Shown here: positions 24,619 through 35,034 of the stretch, piece after piece | How the letters are laid out: the number at the start of each line of letters is the position of its first letter | How positions within the stretch are numbered: the first letter of the stretch is position 1 | Translations under genes and position numbers: made by a program | Assembly: GCA_965656195.1 (NCBI GenBank) | Contig: CBFHJL010000001.1 | Location: forward strand, 71,616-135,615 | DNA length: 64,000 nucleotides | Origin: Brumimicrobium sp965656195 | GTDB taxonomy: Bacteria; Bacteroidota; Bacteroidia; Flavobacteriales_D; Crocinitomicaceae | Reading direction: 5' to 3' | Notes under the pieces: model-generated | Seen by the model: the letters and a program-made list of their open reading frames with translations, nothing else | The model's database searches: none | What the model was told of the DNA's origin: nothing

Positions 24619-27600
24619 ATGAATTTGATCAAAGCGAAAGAACTGAACGACCGAGCCTTATCTATCAGGAGGGAAAAACCTGAAGATTGTGCAATGATTG
24701 CAAAACAAGCAATTAGTCTTGCGCAGACTACAAAAGACTCTTTTGAAGAAGCCAGAGGTTTTCATAATGTTGGAGAAGCATATTTATGGTCCTCTAATTA
24801 TGATGATGCATTAGATTCAACTTATACTGCTAAAGATATATTCACAGAATTACAGGAGTATGGTCATTTAGGACATGTTCACTATACACTTGGTACGACG
24901 TTTTTTTATTTATCAGATTTCAACAATGCCTTAGAAGAGTACATGCATGCATTTGCGCAGTTTGATAAAATTAATGATCAATTAGGGATTGCGCAAGCAT
25001 ATAATGGTATGGGGAGTGTGTGCTATTCTGTTGGTGAAAATGATAAAGCAATTGAGTATCTTAATTCAAGTCTGAAGATATGTGAAGCGCTTAATGAGAA
25101 AACACTTCTTCAAAAAGTACTTGATGGTTTGGGTAAGGCTAATAGTAATTTAGGTCAATACGGCGAAGCTTTAGTTTATCTCAGTCGGTGCGTCGAACTT
25201 ATTACCGAGAATCGGGATAGTGATCATGTGAAAGCCCATGCTTTGAATAACATAGGTCATATTCACCTGAAAATGAAAGAATACAATGAAGCAATTAAGT
25301 TCTTCAAGGAAAGCTTAGAGATTCGAGAGAAAATCGGCTTTGTTACAGGTTGGTCTGGTTGTTTGTGCAATATTGGAGAGGCTCAGTTGGCGATTGGAGA
25401 TGTTGATGCCGCAAGAGACTCACTGGAGTCAGCTGTAGAATTAGCAAAAGTTTCAAACTCTAAAAAATATGAAGCGCAGGCACATCAATTACTTGTGAAA
25501 CTATTCGAACAAAAGGAAGATTATCAGTCAGCGCTTGCCTCCTTTAAAATTTATCACCTTATAAATTCGGAATTAAAGGAGCAAAATAATCAACGCGTTA
25601 CCAAAAGTTTGCAGCTAAAATTTAAAGCAGAACAAGAAGCTCACGAAAAGAAGGTCTTAAAACAAAAAAACAAGAGATTAAAGAAATACTCCAAAGATTT
25701 GATCGCTCTTAGCGAAATAGGGAAGAGGCTTACTGCTATTCTCTCTCCTGAGAAGATTATTCAACAGGCGTATAAAGAGGTTAACAAGCTTATGGATGCT
25801 CCTTCCTTTGGTCTAGGTATTTATGATCCTGACACGAATACACTGAATTTCCCTGGTTATTGCGAAGATGGTGAGATTTTAGGAGATGTTGCTTACCCTC
25901 TGGATGAAAATGACAGACTTGCTTCGATTTGTTTCAATAAATCTGAAGAGATTGTTATAGACGAAATTGAAAAAGACTACCCAAAATGGTTGAAAACGTA
26001 TAAGGCTCCTAAATTGGGAAGAAGTACTCAATCAATTATTTATTTGCCATTTAGTATACCTAATGGAACATCAGGAGTTATTACCGTTCAGAGCTATAAC
26101 AAAAATGCTTATCAAAAACATCAAGTTAATATACTTAAAAATCTAGCTGTTTTTATGGCTATTGCTTTAGAGAACGCTCAGCTTTATGTTAATCTCGAGC
26201 AGAAAGTAGAAGAGCGGACGCTAGAAATTACAGAGCAAAAAGAAGAAATAGAAAAAGCCTACGGAATCTCTTCTCTGTTAAGTGAAGTTGGTAGGCAATT
26301 AACTTCATCTACTGATTTTCAAGATATTTTCCTCAAGTTACACAAGAATGTATCAGATCTTATGGATGCCAGCTGTTTTGGTGTTCGACTCTATGATCAA
26401 GCAAATGCTGAAATTGAGTATAAATTTGAGATCGAAAAAGGCAAAGTTGATAAGGAATCATTTTTTGTCCCGATGAGAGATAAAAATAATTATTCCGTAA
26501 TATGTATCGAGAACAATCAGGTGATTTTGATTAATGATAATGAGAAGGAATTCTCAAAATATACGAATGAAATAGTTGTTCCTACAGGCGATATGCCACA
26601 TTCAATGATTTTTTATCCTATGTCATTTGGTGGAAAGGTAATTGGTCTGATTACAGTACAGAGTTTTGAAAAAAATGCCTACACGGAAGAGCACCTTGAA
26701 ATATTGAAAACTCTCGCTGCATTTACAGCTGTTTCTCTAGAGAATGTGAATTTAGTGGAAAACCTGGAACACAAAGTAAATGAGCGAACATCCGAAATTC
26801 TTAAGCAAAAAGAAGAAGTAGAGCGTACACATGAACATACACAGCTATTGAATGAAATTGGTAGAGAAATCACTTCTACACTCTCCATAAGAGATGTTAT
26901 AGAACAAGTATATTCTAATATAAATAAGTTAATGGATGCTTCAATAATCGGTGTGGGAGTGTTGAATGGTGATTTGTTGGAAATTAAAGGAGCCATGGAA
27001 AACGGTAAGAAATTGCCTGATTTCTCATTTAGTATGGATGATGATGGTGCCCTTGCTATTCAATGTCTAAAGAATAGAAAAGAAATTTCGATTCGTAATT
27101 TAGAGGAAGAATGGAGTCAACATGTTAAAAAAGACTCTGGAACTATAATTGGAGAAACTCCGATGTCTATAATGTATATTCCACTTATTGTTAAAGGAAA
27201 GGGGATAGGGACAATTTCGGTTCAGTCCTTTCAACCAAATGCATACAATGAATACCACCTAAACATCTTAAGGAACCTTGCTTTATATACATCAACTGCA
27301 ATTGAGAACGCTAGTCTTTACAAGGAAATGGAGCAGAAGGTTGAAGAGCGTACAGCGGAAGTTGTTGAGCAAAAGGAAGAGATTGAAATGACTTATGAAA
27401 ACACTAAAGTGTTAAGTAAGATGGGGCAGAGCATAATTTCTACACATAATCTGGAGAAAATTTTTGATAAAATGCATGAGAATGTAAATCAATTAATGGA
27501 TGCTACTATTTTCTCAATTCGTATTTGTGACTATGATAAACACGAAATAGACTACAAGTATACAATCGAAAGTGGTCAGAGATTAACTCCTACTTCTATT

Positions 27601-28788
27601 TCAATGGATGACTATGATAATTACTCGGTTTGGTGCTTGAGAAATAAGCAAGATATTCTTATTAATGATCATGCTAAGGACTATAAAAAATACACCAATA
27701 AAATTGTTGTTGTTGCTGGAGAGCTTCCAGATTCTCTAATTTTCTGTCCAATGATGATAGGAGAAAAAGTTATTGGGATAATTTCAGCTCAGTCGTTTGA
27801 AAAGAATGCATACTCTGAATATCATCTAGATATTTTAAGAACGATTGCCGCATACTCTGCAATTGCACTTGAAAATGCAAATTTGATTAAGGATATGGAA
27901 AAACAAGTGAAAGTTCGAACTGCCGAAGTTGTCCGTCAAAAAGAAATAATCGAAGCTAAAAATAAGGATATTACCGATAGTATTCAGTATGCTCAACGTA
28001 TACAGAATGTTATTTTACCACCATTAACTGAATTTCAAGATAATTTTGTTGAGAGCTTTGTTATGTTCAGACCAAGGGATATTGTTTCTGGAGACTTTTA
28101 CTGGATTGAGGAGGTTGGAGATAAGATCTATTTCTCTGTAGTTGACTGCACTGGACACGGAGTGCCCGGTGCTTTGGTTAGTATTGTAGGTGCAAATAGT
28201 CTCAATAGATGCCTATTGGAGTTTGAACTAGAAGAGCCGGGTCAAATATTGAATAAATTATCAGAATTGGTGAAAGAGACCTTTGATAAAACAGATTCTG
28301 ATGTAAGAGACGGTATGGATATGGCGCTTTGCTGCATTGATAAAAATACTCGAGAGTTGACCTTCTCTGGAGCTTATAATCCCCTCTGGATAGTTCGTGA
28401 GGATGACAGTAATGCACATCATGAATTTGAAGACTTTAACGTTATAGAAAAGAAGAATAAATCATTCATTGAAATAAAATCAAACAAACAACCTATCGGT
28501 TATTCATATAATTCAGTGCCATTCGAAACGATTAAACTGCAGTTGAAAGAGAATGATATGGTTTATCTCTTTAGCGATGGTTATGCCGATCAATTCGGAG
28601 GAACAAATACCGAAGTTATTGCTAAAGGAGGAAAAAAATTCAAAACTCTAAATTTTAAAGAGTTATTGATGTCGCTTAGCCATAAACCAGTAAACGAACA
28701 ATTAACTATCATCGAAGAAACCTTTGATACGTGGAAAGGCGATTTGCCTCAGTTAGATGATGTATGCGTTATCGGGGTCAGGATTTAA
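24619..28788 (+). CDS. Giant TPR-(GAF)4-SpoIIE serine phosphatase
   Basis: The 1389-residue protein has TPR repeats (about 1-340: GEAYLWSSNYDDALD, GDVDAARDSLESAV), four GAF domains (about 352-525, 547-714, 737-904, 927-1090) joined by coiled-coil linkers of KVEERTxEI type, and a C-terminal PP2C/SpoIIE phosphatase (about 1124-1389: RDIVSGDFYWIEE, DCTGHGVPGALVS, DGMDMALC, FSDGYADQFGG, DDVCVIGVRI). No membrane helix is visible. SpoIIE-type phosphatases dephosphorylate STAS anti-sigma antagonists in partner-switching systems, and a STAS protein is encoded at 63265-63600. GAFs 1 and 3 resemble each other, as do 2 and 4. The ligands are unknown. Confidence 0.92.
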   Translation: MNLIKAKELNDRALSIRREKPEDCAMIAKQAISLAQTTKDSFEEARGFHNVGEAYLWSSNYDDALDSTYTAKDIFTELQEYGHLGHVHYTLGTTFFYLSDFNNALEEYMHAFAQFDKINDQLGIAQAYNGMGSVCYSVGENDKAIEYLNSSLKICEALNEKTLLQKVLDGLGKANSNLGQYGEALVYLSRCVELITENRDSDHVKAHALNNIGHIHLKMKEYNEAIKFFKESLEIREKIGFVTGWSGCLCNIGEAQLAIGDVDAARDSLESAVELAKVSNSKKYEAQAHQLLVKLFEQKEDYQSALASFKIYHLINSELKEQNNQRVTKSLQLKFKAEQEAHEKKVLKQKNKRLKKYSKDLIALSEIGKRLTAILSPEKIIQQAYKEVNKLMDAPSFGLGIYDPDTNTLNFPGYCEDGEILGDVAYPLDENDRLASICFNKSEEIVIDEIEKDYPKWLKTYKAPKLGRSTQSIIYLPFSIPNGTSGVITVQSYNKNAYQKHQVNILKNLAVFMAIALENAQLYVNLEQKVEERTLEITEQKEEIEKAYGISSLLSEVGRQLTSSTDFQDIFLKLHKNVSDLMDASCFGVRLYDQANAEIEYKFEIEKGKVDKESFFVPMRDKNNYSVICIENNQVILINDNEKEFSKYTNEIVVPTGDMPHSMIFYPMSFGGKVIGLITVQSFEKNAYTEEHLEILKTLAAFTAVSLENVNLVENLEHKVNERTSEILKQKEEVERTHEHTQLLNEIGREITSTLSIRDVIEQVYSNINKLMDASIIGVGVLNGDLLEIKGAMENGKKLPDFSFSMDDDGALAIQCLKNRKEISIRNLEEEWSQHVKKDSGTIIGETPMSIMYIPLIVKGKGIGTISVQSFQPNAYNEYHLNILRNLALYTSTAIENASLYKEMEQKVEERTAEVVEQKEEIEMTYENTKVLSKMGQSIISTHNLEKIFDKMHENVNQLMDATIFSIRICDYDKHEIDYKYTIESGQRLTPTSISMDDYDNYSVWCLRNKQDILINDHAKDYKKYTNKIVVVAGELPDSLIFCPMMIGEKVIGIISAQSFEKNAYSEYHLDILRTIAAYSAIALENANLIKDMEKQVKVRTAEVVRQKEIIEAKNKDITDSIQYAQRIQNVILPPLTEFQDNFVESFVMFRPRDIVSGDFYWIEEVGDKIYFSVVDCTGHGVPGALVSIVGANSLNRCLLEFELEEPGQILNKLSELVKETFDKTDSDVRDGMDMALCCIDKNTRELTFSGAYNPLWIVREDDSNAHHEFEDFNVIEKKNKSFIEIKSNKQPIGYSYNSVPFETIKLQLKENDMVYLFSDGYADQFGGTNTEVIAKGGKKFKTLNFKELLMSLSHKPVNEQLTIIEETFDTWKGDLPQLDDVCVIGVRI

Positions 28789-28795
28789 GGCTTCT

Positions 28796-31345
28796 TTACA
28801 AAAATTCTGGTGGTTTTCTAAGTTCTAATTTAGCACTCTGGAATAGGGCAGAAGTGGCATTAAATCGCACCATAAAACTCTGCTGATTATTAAGTGGTGC
28901 TGTCCAGAAAAACGCAAGTTGCCAACAGTGCATATCTCTATTAAGGGATAATCGAGCGTGTGTAGCTTCACCTGCTTCAACATCATAACTCGAATTAAAA
29001 CCAAGCTTCCATCGTTCAGTAAAGCTGACATCTCCTGTAAAAACTATGTTTTGACGCTGCGTATATCTTTGCTCTTGAAAAGAGGCTTCATCTGTGTTCA
29101 GGTTGAAAAACCAAGTATGTGAAATGTTGATTTTCCAAGGAATATCGAAATCAATGATTTCGTGAGGATTCATTGCGTAATATTGAAAGTCAGCACCCCA
29201 TTGATTATTAATTTCTTGCTGATTTTCTTCAATCTTTTCCTTTGATTGCTTGGAAGCTATAGTATACGTGGTTGAAAGATTCACGCTGCTCAGTCGACCT
29301 AATCCTTGACCACTATTAAAAGCATAATTACTTAACTCTTTGCCGTTGTTATCCCACGCATAAGGTGAAAGTGCTCCTCTCGAAACAAAACTAAGACCCG
29401 TAATAGGTGAAACACGCAATTGAAGAGAGATGTCAGACAAATTCATTGAATCTTTAAAGATGTCATAGTTACCAGATAAAGTTAAGGCATCGATAATTCG
29501 CGTTTTACTAAATTCTTCAGTTGTGTCTTTGCGGTTCGGATGCTTTAGTTCGAACGTATTATTCAGAGAGAAAGAAATAATTCCCTGTTCTCTTCCTATT
29601 CCTTCCTTGTACAAGCTTACCTCGTAAGGCGAGTAATTTACTACTTCATTATTTGGGCCAAGCGTGTCAGTAACGAAAGAACTAAGGTTAGGCTGATACC
29701 TAAATGACACACGAGGTGTCATTACGTGTCTCATTTTAAGATTTGGACTTCCAATAAAACTGTAATAAGCATAGAGATTAGTAGAAAGATCCGTGCTCAT
29801 AGAGAAATCTTGTGAAAATCCTGCACCAGATAAAGTGTCGGATACTATGTCATTAACAGCATTGTCATATCGCTTTTCTATCGACTGAAAATTCGTTCTC
29901 AAATTATAAGAAGCCGTGGTATTTAATGTTAGCGTTTGATTGAATAGTTGAAGAGGATAGTTTAATGACATGCTTTGTCGAACTCCATTTTGAAACTGGT
30001 TTTGCATCAAGTCAAATCGTTGCTGTTGAACGAGCGTATCTCCAATAAGACCTCTGTTTTTCGACTCAAGCGAATACCTAAATCCAATTTTCTCATAAAA
30101 TCGTTCTTTTCCTACACCATTGTTAAGTCCTTTGAAAGGGAAGAATCGATTAACATTAATGTTTAGAGTGGGAAGGTCAACATCTATATTGTTGGTAGCT
30201 GAATTTTGTTTTAACGCTGTTTTTAAACCAATGGTCACAGGTTTTCCAGGGAAAGAACGAACCAGGTTAATATCGGAGTTGAAGTTATTTTGGAAAAACT
30301 GATTGCTCAGTGGATCAAGGTTTGTTTGACCATTATTATCTGATTGAAAATTAACCTGTGAATTAAAAGTCCAGTAAGGATTTGCCTTTGCTTCTTGTCT
30401 ATGTGACCACTGAACCGTAATTTTTTGCTGTCGTGTACTGTCGTTTGGGAATCGTTGTCTAAAAGAACTGTAACCCAAATTTAAAAGACCCGAGAATTTG
30501 TACCTTTTCTTATAATCTGTTTGGTTTCTCAATTCAAATGTTCCTGAAGAATATAAACTTCCGTAAAGGGTAGTCTGTATTTTTTCTGATTTCTCGATTG
30601 GGAAATAATACCCTAGATCTTGAAATCCAAAACCGAATTGAGAAACAGGAGTAATCATAGGAAACATCCATCCATTTTCTTCTCTATCCTTAGTTGGGAT
30701 TACGCTAAAAGGAAGGCCCAAGGGAGTAGGGATTCCTTTTACATATAAATTCATAGGACCAGTGGCTATTCTTTCATTGGGAACCATTACAGCTTTTGAT
30801 AACTGGAAATGAAAATGGGGATCATCAAGTTCACAAGTGGTAAATTTACCTTGTGTGAAGTGAATCTCTTCATTTTGATGACGTTTCGCAATTCCCATTT
30901 GAAGATACATCTCCTCTTGCTGCGTCTTCAATTCTTCTATGTAACCTTTCTCTGTCTCAAAGTTATAACGGATGCTGGCAGCTGTGAATGACTCGGAGCC
31001 ATCTTCGAATTTTGGAATGCCAACACGATTGCTATCCGCATCATAGGTATAAATGGCATATACTTCCTTTTTCTCCAAGTCCATTTCAATCTTATCGGCA
31101 GTCATCGTGATTGTCTCGTATTTCACTTCAGCCTCACCGTATAATGTTACAATATTTGTTTTAAGGTCAGCGTAAATAGAGTCAGTACATGAATAATAAA
31201 CAGGAACTTCCATTGCATCGCTTTGGCGGTAGATACGTTCTTTACGCACTGTACTGAGAGAATCTTGAGCAAATACACTGAGAGTTAATAGGTTTATTAA
31301 CAATCCAACGAAGAAAAAATGCGTTATGGAATATTTTTTGCTCAA
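28796..31345 (-). CDS. LptD/OstA-like outer-membrane LPS-assembly protein
   Basis: The product (849 residues from the TTG at 31345, 874 from the TTG at 31420) has a signal peptide (FFVGLLINLLTLSVFAQ), an N-terminal OstA/LptA-like beta-jellyroll (about 45-190: TNIVTLYGEAEVKYETITM, ADKIEMDLEKKEVYA) and a long C-terminal barrel. In Bacteroidota such proteins are annotated as putative LPS-assembly protein LptD. The role, inserting lipopolysaccharide into the outer leaflet, is inferred from the family. No ATG is present near the start. The gene is divergent from the amidase gene, and the longer reading would overlap it. Confidence 0.82.
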   Translation of the reverse strand: MSKKYSITHFFFVGLLINLLTLSVFAQDSLSTVRKERIYRQSDAMEVPVYYSCTDSIYADLKTNIVTLYGEAEVKYETITMTADKIEMDLEKKEVYAIYTYDADSNRVGIPKFEDGSESFTAASIRYNFETEKGYIEELKTQQEEMYLQMGIAKRHQNEEIHFTQGKFTTCELDDPHFHFQLSKAVMVPNERIATGPMNLYVKGIPTPLGLPFSVIPTKDREENGWMFPMITPVSQFGFGFQDLGYYFPIEKSEKIQTTLYGSLYSSGTFELRNQTDYKKRYKFSGLLNLGYSSFRQRFPNDSTRQQKITVQWSHRQEAKANPYWTFNSQVNFQSDNNGQTNLDPLSNQFFQNNFNSDINLVRSFPGKPVTIGLKTALKQNSATNNIDVDLPTLNINVNRFFPFKGLNNGVGKERFYEKIGFRYSLESKNRGLIGDTLVQQQRFDLMQNQFQNGVRQSMSLNYPLQLFNQTLTLNTTASYNLRTNFQSIEKRYDNAVNDIVSDTLSGAGFSQDFSMSTDLSTNLYAYYSFIGSPNLKMRHVMTPRVSFRYQPNLSSFVTDTLGPNNEVVNYSPYEVSLYKEGIGREQGIISFSLNNTFELKHPNRKDTTEEFSKTRIIDALTLSGNYDIFKDSMNLSDISLQLRVSPITGLSFVSRGALSPYAWDNNGKELSNYAFNSGQGLGRLSSVNLSTTYTIASKQSKEKIEENQQEINNQWGADFQYYAMNPHEIIDFDIPWKINISHTWFFNLNTDEASFQEQRYTQRQNIVFTGDVSFTERWKLGFNSSYDVEAGEATHARLSLNRDMHCWQLAFFWTAPLNNQQSFMVRFNATSALFQSAKLELRKPPEFL

Positions 31346-31355
31346 TGTGAACTTG

Positions 31356-31363
31356 TAAATTTG
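31356..31363 (+). promoter_or_regulatory. Promoter -7 element of the amidase gene
   Basis: TAAATTTG matches TAnnTTTG. A TTG at 31338-31340 is 15 bases upstream, slightly short for a -33 box. Transcription would start about 40 bases before the GTG at 31411. Confidence 0.4.
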
Positions 31364-31410
31364 TATAGTTCGTTTAGAAAACGGATGTAAAACTAAAAAA
31401 TTACATTGTT

Positions 31411-32550
31411 GTGTGGTCAATTAATTTAAAAACAGTTTCTCTTTTAATGGCGCTTACGGCGTTGTTTACGACTTACGCTCAAGATGATCTTGACGAAGCG
31501 TTGTCTAGTGGGATCAAAACAGTTGTGATTGACCCAGGGCATGGAGGTAAGGATCCCGGTTGTCATGGAGCTGTAACAAATGAAAAAAAGGTGGTGCTCG
31601 AGATAGGACTCAAACTGGGGGAGTATATCAAGAAAAAGTATCCACATATTGAAGTTGTATTCACTCGAAAGAAAGATGTTTTTATAGAATTGGATCGACG
31701 AGCAGAAATTGCAAATGAAAACAATGCCGACTTATTCATTTGTATTCACGCCAATGCCGCTGGAGCTTCAGCACACGGAGCTGAGTCATATGTGTTAGGT
31801 TTACATAGAACGGAAAGTCAACAAAAAGTAGCTGAACGAGAGAACAGTATTATTCATTTTGAGGACAATAGTGAAGAAAAATACAAAGATTTCGATTTGT
31901 CACCTGACGCGATTATTGCAAGACAACTACAGTTAAGTATTTTCTTAAATCACAGTATTAATTTTGCTTCTAAAATTCAAAATCAATTTGCATCTATCGG
32001 AAGACATGATAGAGGAGTTAAACAAGCAGGATTCTTAGTGCTTTATAAAACTACAATGCCTAGCGTACTCATTGAAACTGGATTTCTTACGAACCCAAAG
32101 GAGGAGAAATTTCTAGATGAGCCTGTGAATCAGATAAAAATGGCGAACGCTATTTTTAAGGCTTTTCAGGAATTCAAAAGTGAAATAGAAGGAGTTAATG
32201 CCCTTGTTGAGAATGGCGAAGGGTTTGAGGAAGAAGTTAAAAGAGAAGAAGCGGATGAAATTGTCGCTCAAATAGAAGAGAGTGGTCAAATCTATTTTAA
32301 AGTGCAGGTAGAGACTTCTAGAGAAGCGCTCAAACTAACGGATCAAAGGTTTCAAGGAGTTCAGGTTTCAGAGTATAAACAAGGAGGGTTATTTAAATAT
32401 ACTACAGGATTGTTCAAAGAAGATTTTCAGTCGGCTAATGATTTAAAGAAAGAAATGAGAGAAAAAGGCTTTGATCATGCATTCGTTGTTGCCTTTAAGG
32501 ATGGTAAGAGAATTCCAATAGGTGATGCGTTGAAGTCAGTTCGCCGCTAA
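31411..32550 (+). CDS. N-acetylmuramoyl-L-alanine amidase (Amidase_3) with C-terminal SPOR-like region
   Basis: The 379-residue periplasmic amidase cleaves the bond between muramic acid and the peptide stem and helps separate daughter cells. It starts at a GTG, followed by a signal peptide (LLMALTALFTTYAQ). The Amidase_3 domain covers about 35-245, with zinc ligands His44 (DPGHGG), Glu64 and the His of CIHANA, and the catalytic Glu in LIETGFLTN. A charged linker leads to a C-terminal SPOR-like segment (about 295-379: YFKVQVETS, FKYTTGLFKEDFQSAN) that would bind septal glycan. It is followed closely by the MCE gene. Confidence 0.94.
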   Translation: MWSINLKTVSLLMALTALFTTYAQDDLDEALSSGIKTVVIDPGHGGKDPGCHGAVTNEKKVVLEIGLKLGEYIKKKYPHIEVVFTRKKDVFIELDRRAEIANENNADLFICIHANAAGASAHGAESYVLGLHRTESQQKVAERENSIIHFEDNSEEKYKDFDLSPDAIIARQLQLSIFLNHSINFASKIQNQFASIGRHDRGVKQAGFLVLYKTTMPSVLIETGFLTNPKEEKFLDEPVNQIKMANAIFKAFQEFKSEIEGVNALVENGEGFEEEVKREEADEIVAQIEESGQIYFKVQVETSREALKLTDQRFQGVQVSEYKQGGLFKYTTGLFKEDFQSANDLKKEMREKGFDHAFVVAFKDGKRIPIGDALKSVRR

Positions 32551-32613
32551 TTTCAAGGAAAATACCACTGTTATTAGCGATTTTACTATTATTTTAGCAC
32601 AAAATACAGAGCA

Positions 32614-33654
32614 TTGAAAGTTTCAAAAGAATTTAAAACCGGTCTGGTAGTAATCCTTGCAACTGCATTGTTGATCTATGGGGTGAATTACTTAAAAGGA
32701 AACAGTTTCTTTGGTGGAGATGACGTATATTTCGCTTATTTCCCTACTTCAGGTACATTAACTCCTTCTTCATCTGTCACAATGAACGGTGTTGAAATAG
32801 GTAAAGTGCTTTCTGTAGACCTTGTTGATCCGAATAGGTTTGTTGATGAAAACAAGCGTGTACTTGTTAAATTTAATGTTCAAAATGAACGATTACAACT
32901 CGCCCAAGGATCAGGAATAGAAATAGTACCTGGTGTTTTGAGTACGGGTATTCAACTTCAACAAAATTATATCGGAGATGATGGCTTTCACAAAGTAGGT
33001 GATACCCTTCAAGGTACAGTAAGTCAAGAAATAACTGAGCAAATTGAGAATCAATTATTACCGGTTAAACGTAAAATGGAGGATTTAATGACTTCCGTTG
33101 AAGGTATTGTGAATTCGATAACTTCTTTTTGGGATACTTCGGCAGCGAATACATTAGACCAAGGGTTGAATGAAGTAAAGATTGCAATTTCGAGATTTGG
33201 TCGTGTTGCCTATAATGTCGACAATCTTATTGCTGAACAGAGATCTAAACTGGGACGTATTTTTGATAACGTAGAATCGATTACCTATAACTTTAAAAAA
33301 TCTAATGATGAAATACGAAAAGCTGTCGGAAATGTGACAGAACTAACGGATTCGTTGTTAACGATGGACTTTAAACTAGCAATGGATGAAGCGATAGGTA
33401 CGTTGCAGAACGTCAACAAGTTACTCGAAGAAACTTCAGAGGGTAATGGTACACTCGGTAAACTTCTTGAGGATGAAACACTCTATAATGAATTGAATAA
33501 GACGAACCAACAGCTTCAAGAACTTGTTGAAGATATACAAGTTCATCCGGAACGGTACATTCACGTGTCAGTATTCGGATCGAAAACAAAAGGTGTCCCC
33601 ATAAGTAAAGATGAGGAACGTAAGTTGAAGGAAATTTTGGATTCAATACCCTAA
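32614..33654 (+). CDS. MlaD/MCE family lipid-transport protein
   Basis: The 346-residue protein has one N-terminal transmembrane anchor (about 8-24: TGLVVILATALLIYGVNYL), a single MCE domain (about 38-125: FPTSGTLTPSSSVTMNGVEI) and a long helical C-terminal part (about 140-320) that would form a periplasmic tube or coiled coil. MCE proteins carry phospholipids between inner and outer membranes. The start is a TTG at 32614; no ATG fits, and the resulting N-terminus MKVSKEFKTG is typical for this family in Bacteroidota. The ATPase and permease partners are not in the window. Confidence 0.92.
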   Translation: MKVSKEFKTGLVVILATALLIYGVNYLKGNSFFGGDDVYFAYFPTSGTLTPSSSVTMNGVEIGKVLSVDLVDPNRFVDENKRVLVKFNVQNERLQLAQGSGIEIVPGVLSTGIQLQQNYIGDDGFHKVGDTLQGTVSQEITEQIENQLLPVKRKMEDLMTSVEGIVNSITSFWDTSAANTLDQGLNEVKIAISRFGRVAYNVDNLIAEQRSKLGRIFDNVESITYNFKKSNDEIRKAVGNVTELTDSLLTMDFKLAMDEAIGTLQNVNKLLEETSEGNGTLGKLLEDETLYNELNKTNQQLQELVEDIQVHPERYIHVSVFGSKTKGVPISKDEERKLKEILDSIP

Positions 33655-33667
33655 ATAAATAACATAC

Positions 33668-35008
33668 ATGGTTGCTATTATTGTTTTTGCAGTTTTACTT
33701 GTGGTAGGATTTGGTGCGTTCGCTATGAACGCTGGTAAGATTCGAAGTAATATCCTTATGGGTAGAGACGTTGATCGCTCGGATCGTAAAGGGGAACGGC
33801 TAAAGGTGATGACCTTAGTTGCGTTTGGACAGAAAAAGATGTTTAAGCGTCCAATTCCAGCGATTCTTCACTTTATGCTTTATGCGGCTTTCGTGATTAC
33901 TCAGATTGAATTGATTGAAATTATAGCTGATGGTGTCTCAGGTCAACATCGTTTATTTAGAGCTTCTTTGGGTGGTTTTTACACGTTCATGATTTCTTTC
34001 ATTGAGATATTGTCAGTACTGGCTTTTGTAGCGACCTTTATTTTCCTTGCAAGAAGAAATCTTATTAAGATTCCACGTTTCAATATGAAAGAAATGAAGG
34101 GTTGGCCAAAACTTGATGGTAACTTGATCCTGGTGATGGAATTGGTATTAATTTGCTTCATTTTTATGATGAATGGTGCGGATGAAGTACTTTACCAACG
34201 TCAGCTTTCTCATGCTGAGAACTTAGGTGATGGAAGCCTTGGATTCACTATTTCACAATTTGTTGGTCCTGCTCTTTTTGGAGGAATGAGTGAAGGAGCC
34301 TTGAATATGGTTGAAAGAATAGGGTGGTGGGGTCACATTGTTATGGTCTTAACGTTCTTGAACTATTTGCCATTCTCAAAACACTTCCATATTATCTTGG
34401 CTTTCCCTAATACTTTCTACTCAAATCTTGAGAAAAAAGGAAAGTTTACAAATATGGAGTCCGTAACGAAAGAAGTGAAGTTGATGATGGATCCAGATGC
34501 TGATCCATATGCTGCTCCGGCACCGGAAGAAGGGGACGCTGCACCCGCTCGTTTCGGAGCAAAGGATGTTGAAGATCTTACTTGGAAAAACTTATTGGAC
34601 TCTTATACATGCACGGAATGTGGTAGATGTACATCCGAATGTCCAGCAAATCAGACGGGTAAGCTTCTTTCGCCTCGTAAAATTATGATGGATACAAGAG
34701 ACCGTCTTGAGGAAAAAGGTAAAGGATTGCGTAAAAATGGTAAGGACTACGATGATGGTAAATCTTTATTGGGGGATTACATAACTGAAGAGGAATTATG
34801 GGCATGTACGTCTTGTAATGCTTGTGTTGAAGCTTGTCCTGTTAATATCGATCCACTTTCAATTATCATGGATATGCGCCGAAACTTGGTGATGGAAGAA
34901 TCTAAAATTCCATCTGAACTTGCCGGAATGATTTCAAATATTGAGAACAATGGAGCTCCTTGGCAGTTTAGTCAAGAAGATCGCCTGAATTGGAAAGATG
35001 AAGATTAA
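33668..35008 (+). CDS. Membrane-bound 4Fe-4S oxidoreductase subunit (HdrD/GlpC-like, NarI-type membrane part)
   Basis: The 446-residue protein has about five N-terminal transmembrane helices (residues about 1-250) followed by a cytoplasmic ferredoxin-like domain with two 4Fe-4S motifs: CTECGRCTSECPA (about 314-326) and CTSCNACVEACPV (about 379-391). Histidines in the membrane part (HFMLYAAF, WWGHIVMV) may ligate haem, as in NarI-like subunits. With the CCG protein encoded at 35455 it forms a heterodisulfide reductase/glycolate oxidase-like electron-transfer module, perhaps linking a soluble dehydrogenase to the quinone pool. The physiological donor is unknown. Confidence 0.88.
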   Translation: MVAIIVFAVLLVVGFGAFAMNAGKIRSNILMGRDVDRSDRKGERLKVMTLVAFGQKKMFKRPIPAILHFMLYAAFVITQIELIEIIADGVSGQHRLFRASLGGFYTFMISFIEILSVLAFVATFIFLARRNLIKIPRFNMKEMKGWPKLDGNLILVMELVLICFIFMMNGADEVLYQRQLSHAENLGDGSLGFTISQFVGPALFGGMSEGALNMVERIGWWGHIVMVLTFLNYLPFSKHFHIILAFPNTFYSNLEKKGKFTNMESVTKEVKLMMDPDADPYAAPAPEEGDAAPARFGAKDVEDLTWKNLLDSYTCTECGRCTSECPANQTGKLLSPRKIMMDTRDRLEEKGKGLRKNGKDYDDGKSLLGDYITEEELWACTSCNACVEACPVNIDPLSIIMDMRRNLVMEESKIPSELAGMISNIENNGAPWQFSQEDRLNWKDED

Positions 35009-35034
35009 TTTTAATTCGTAGAGTTTAATTAGTA

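Noticed and set aside
31346..31420. Extended N-terminus of the LptD-like protein from a TTG at 31420
   Set aside because: It overlaps the divergent amidase start and its promoter; the inner TTG gives a typical signal peptide.
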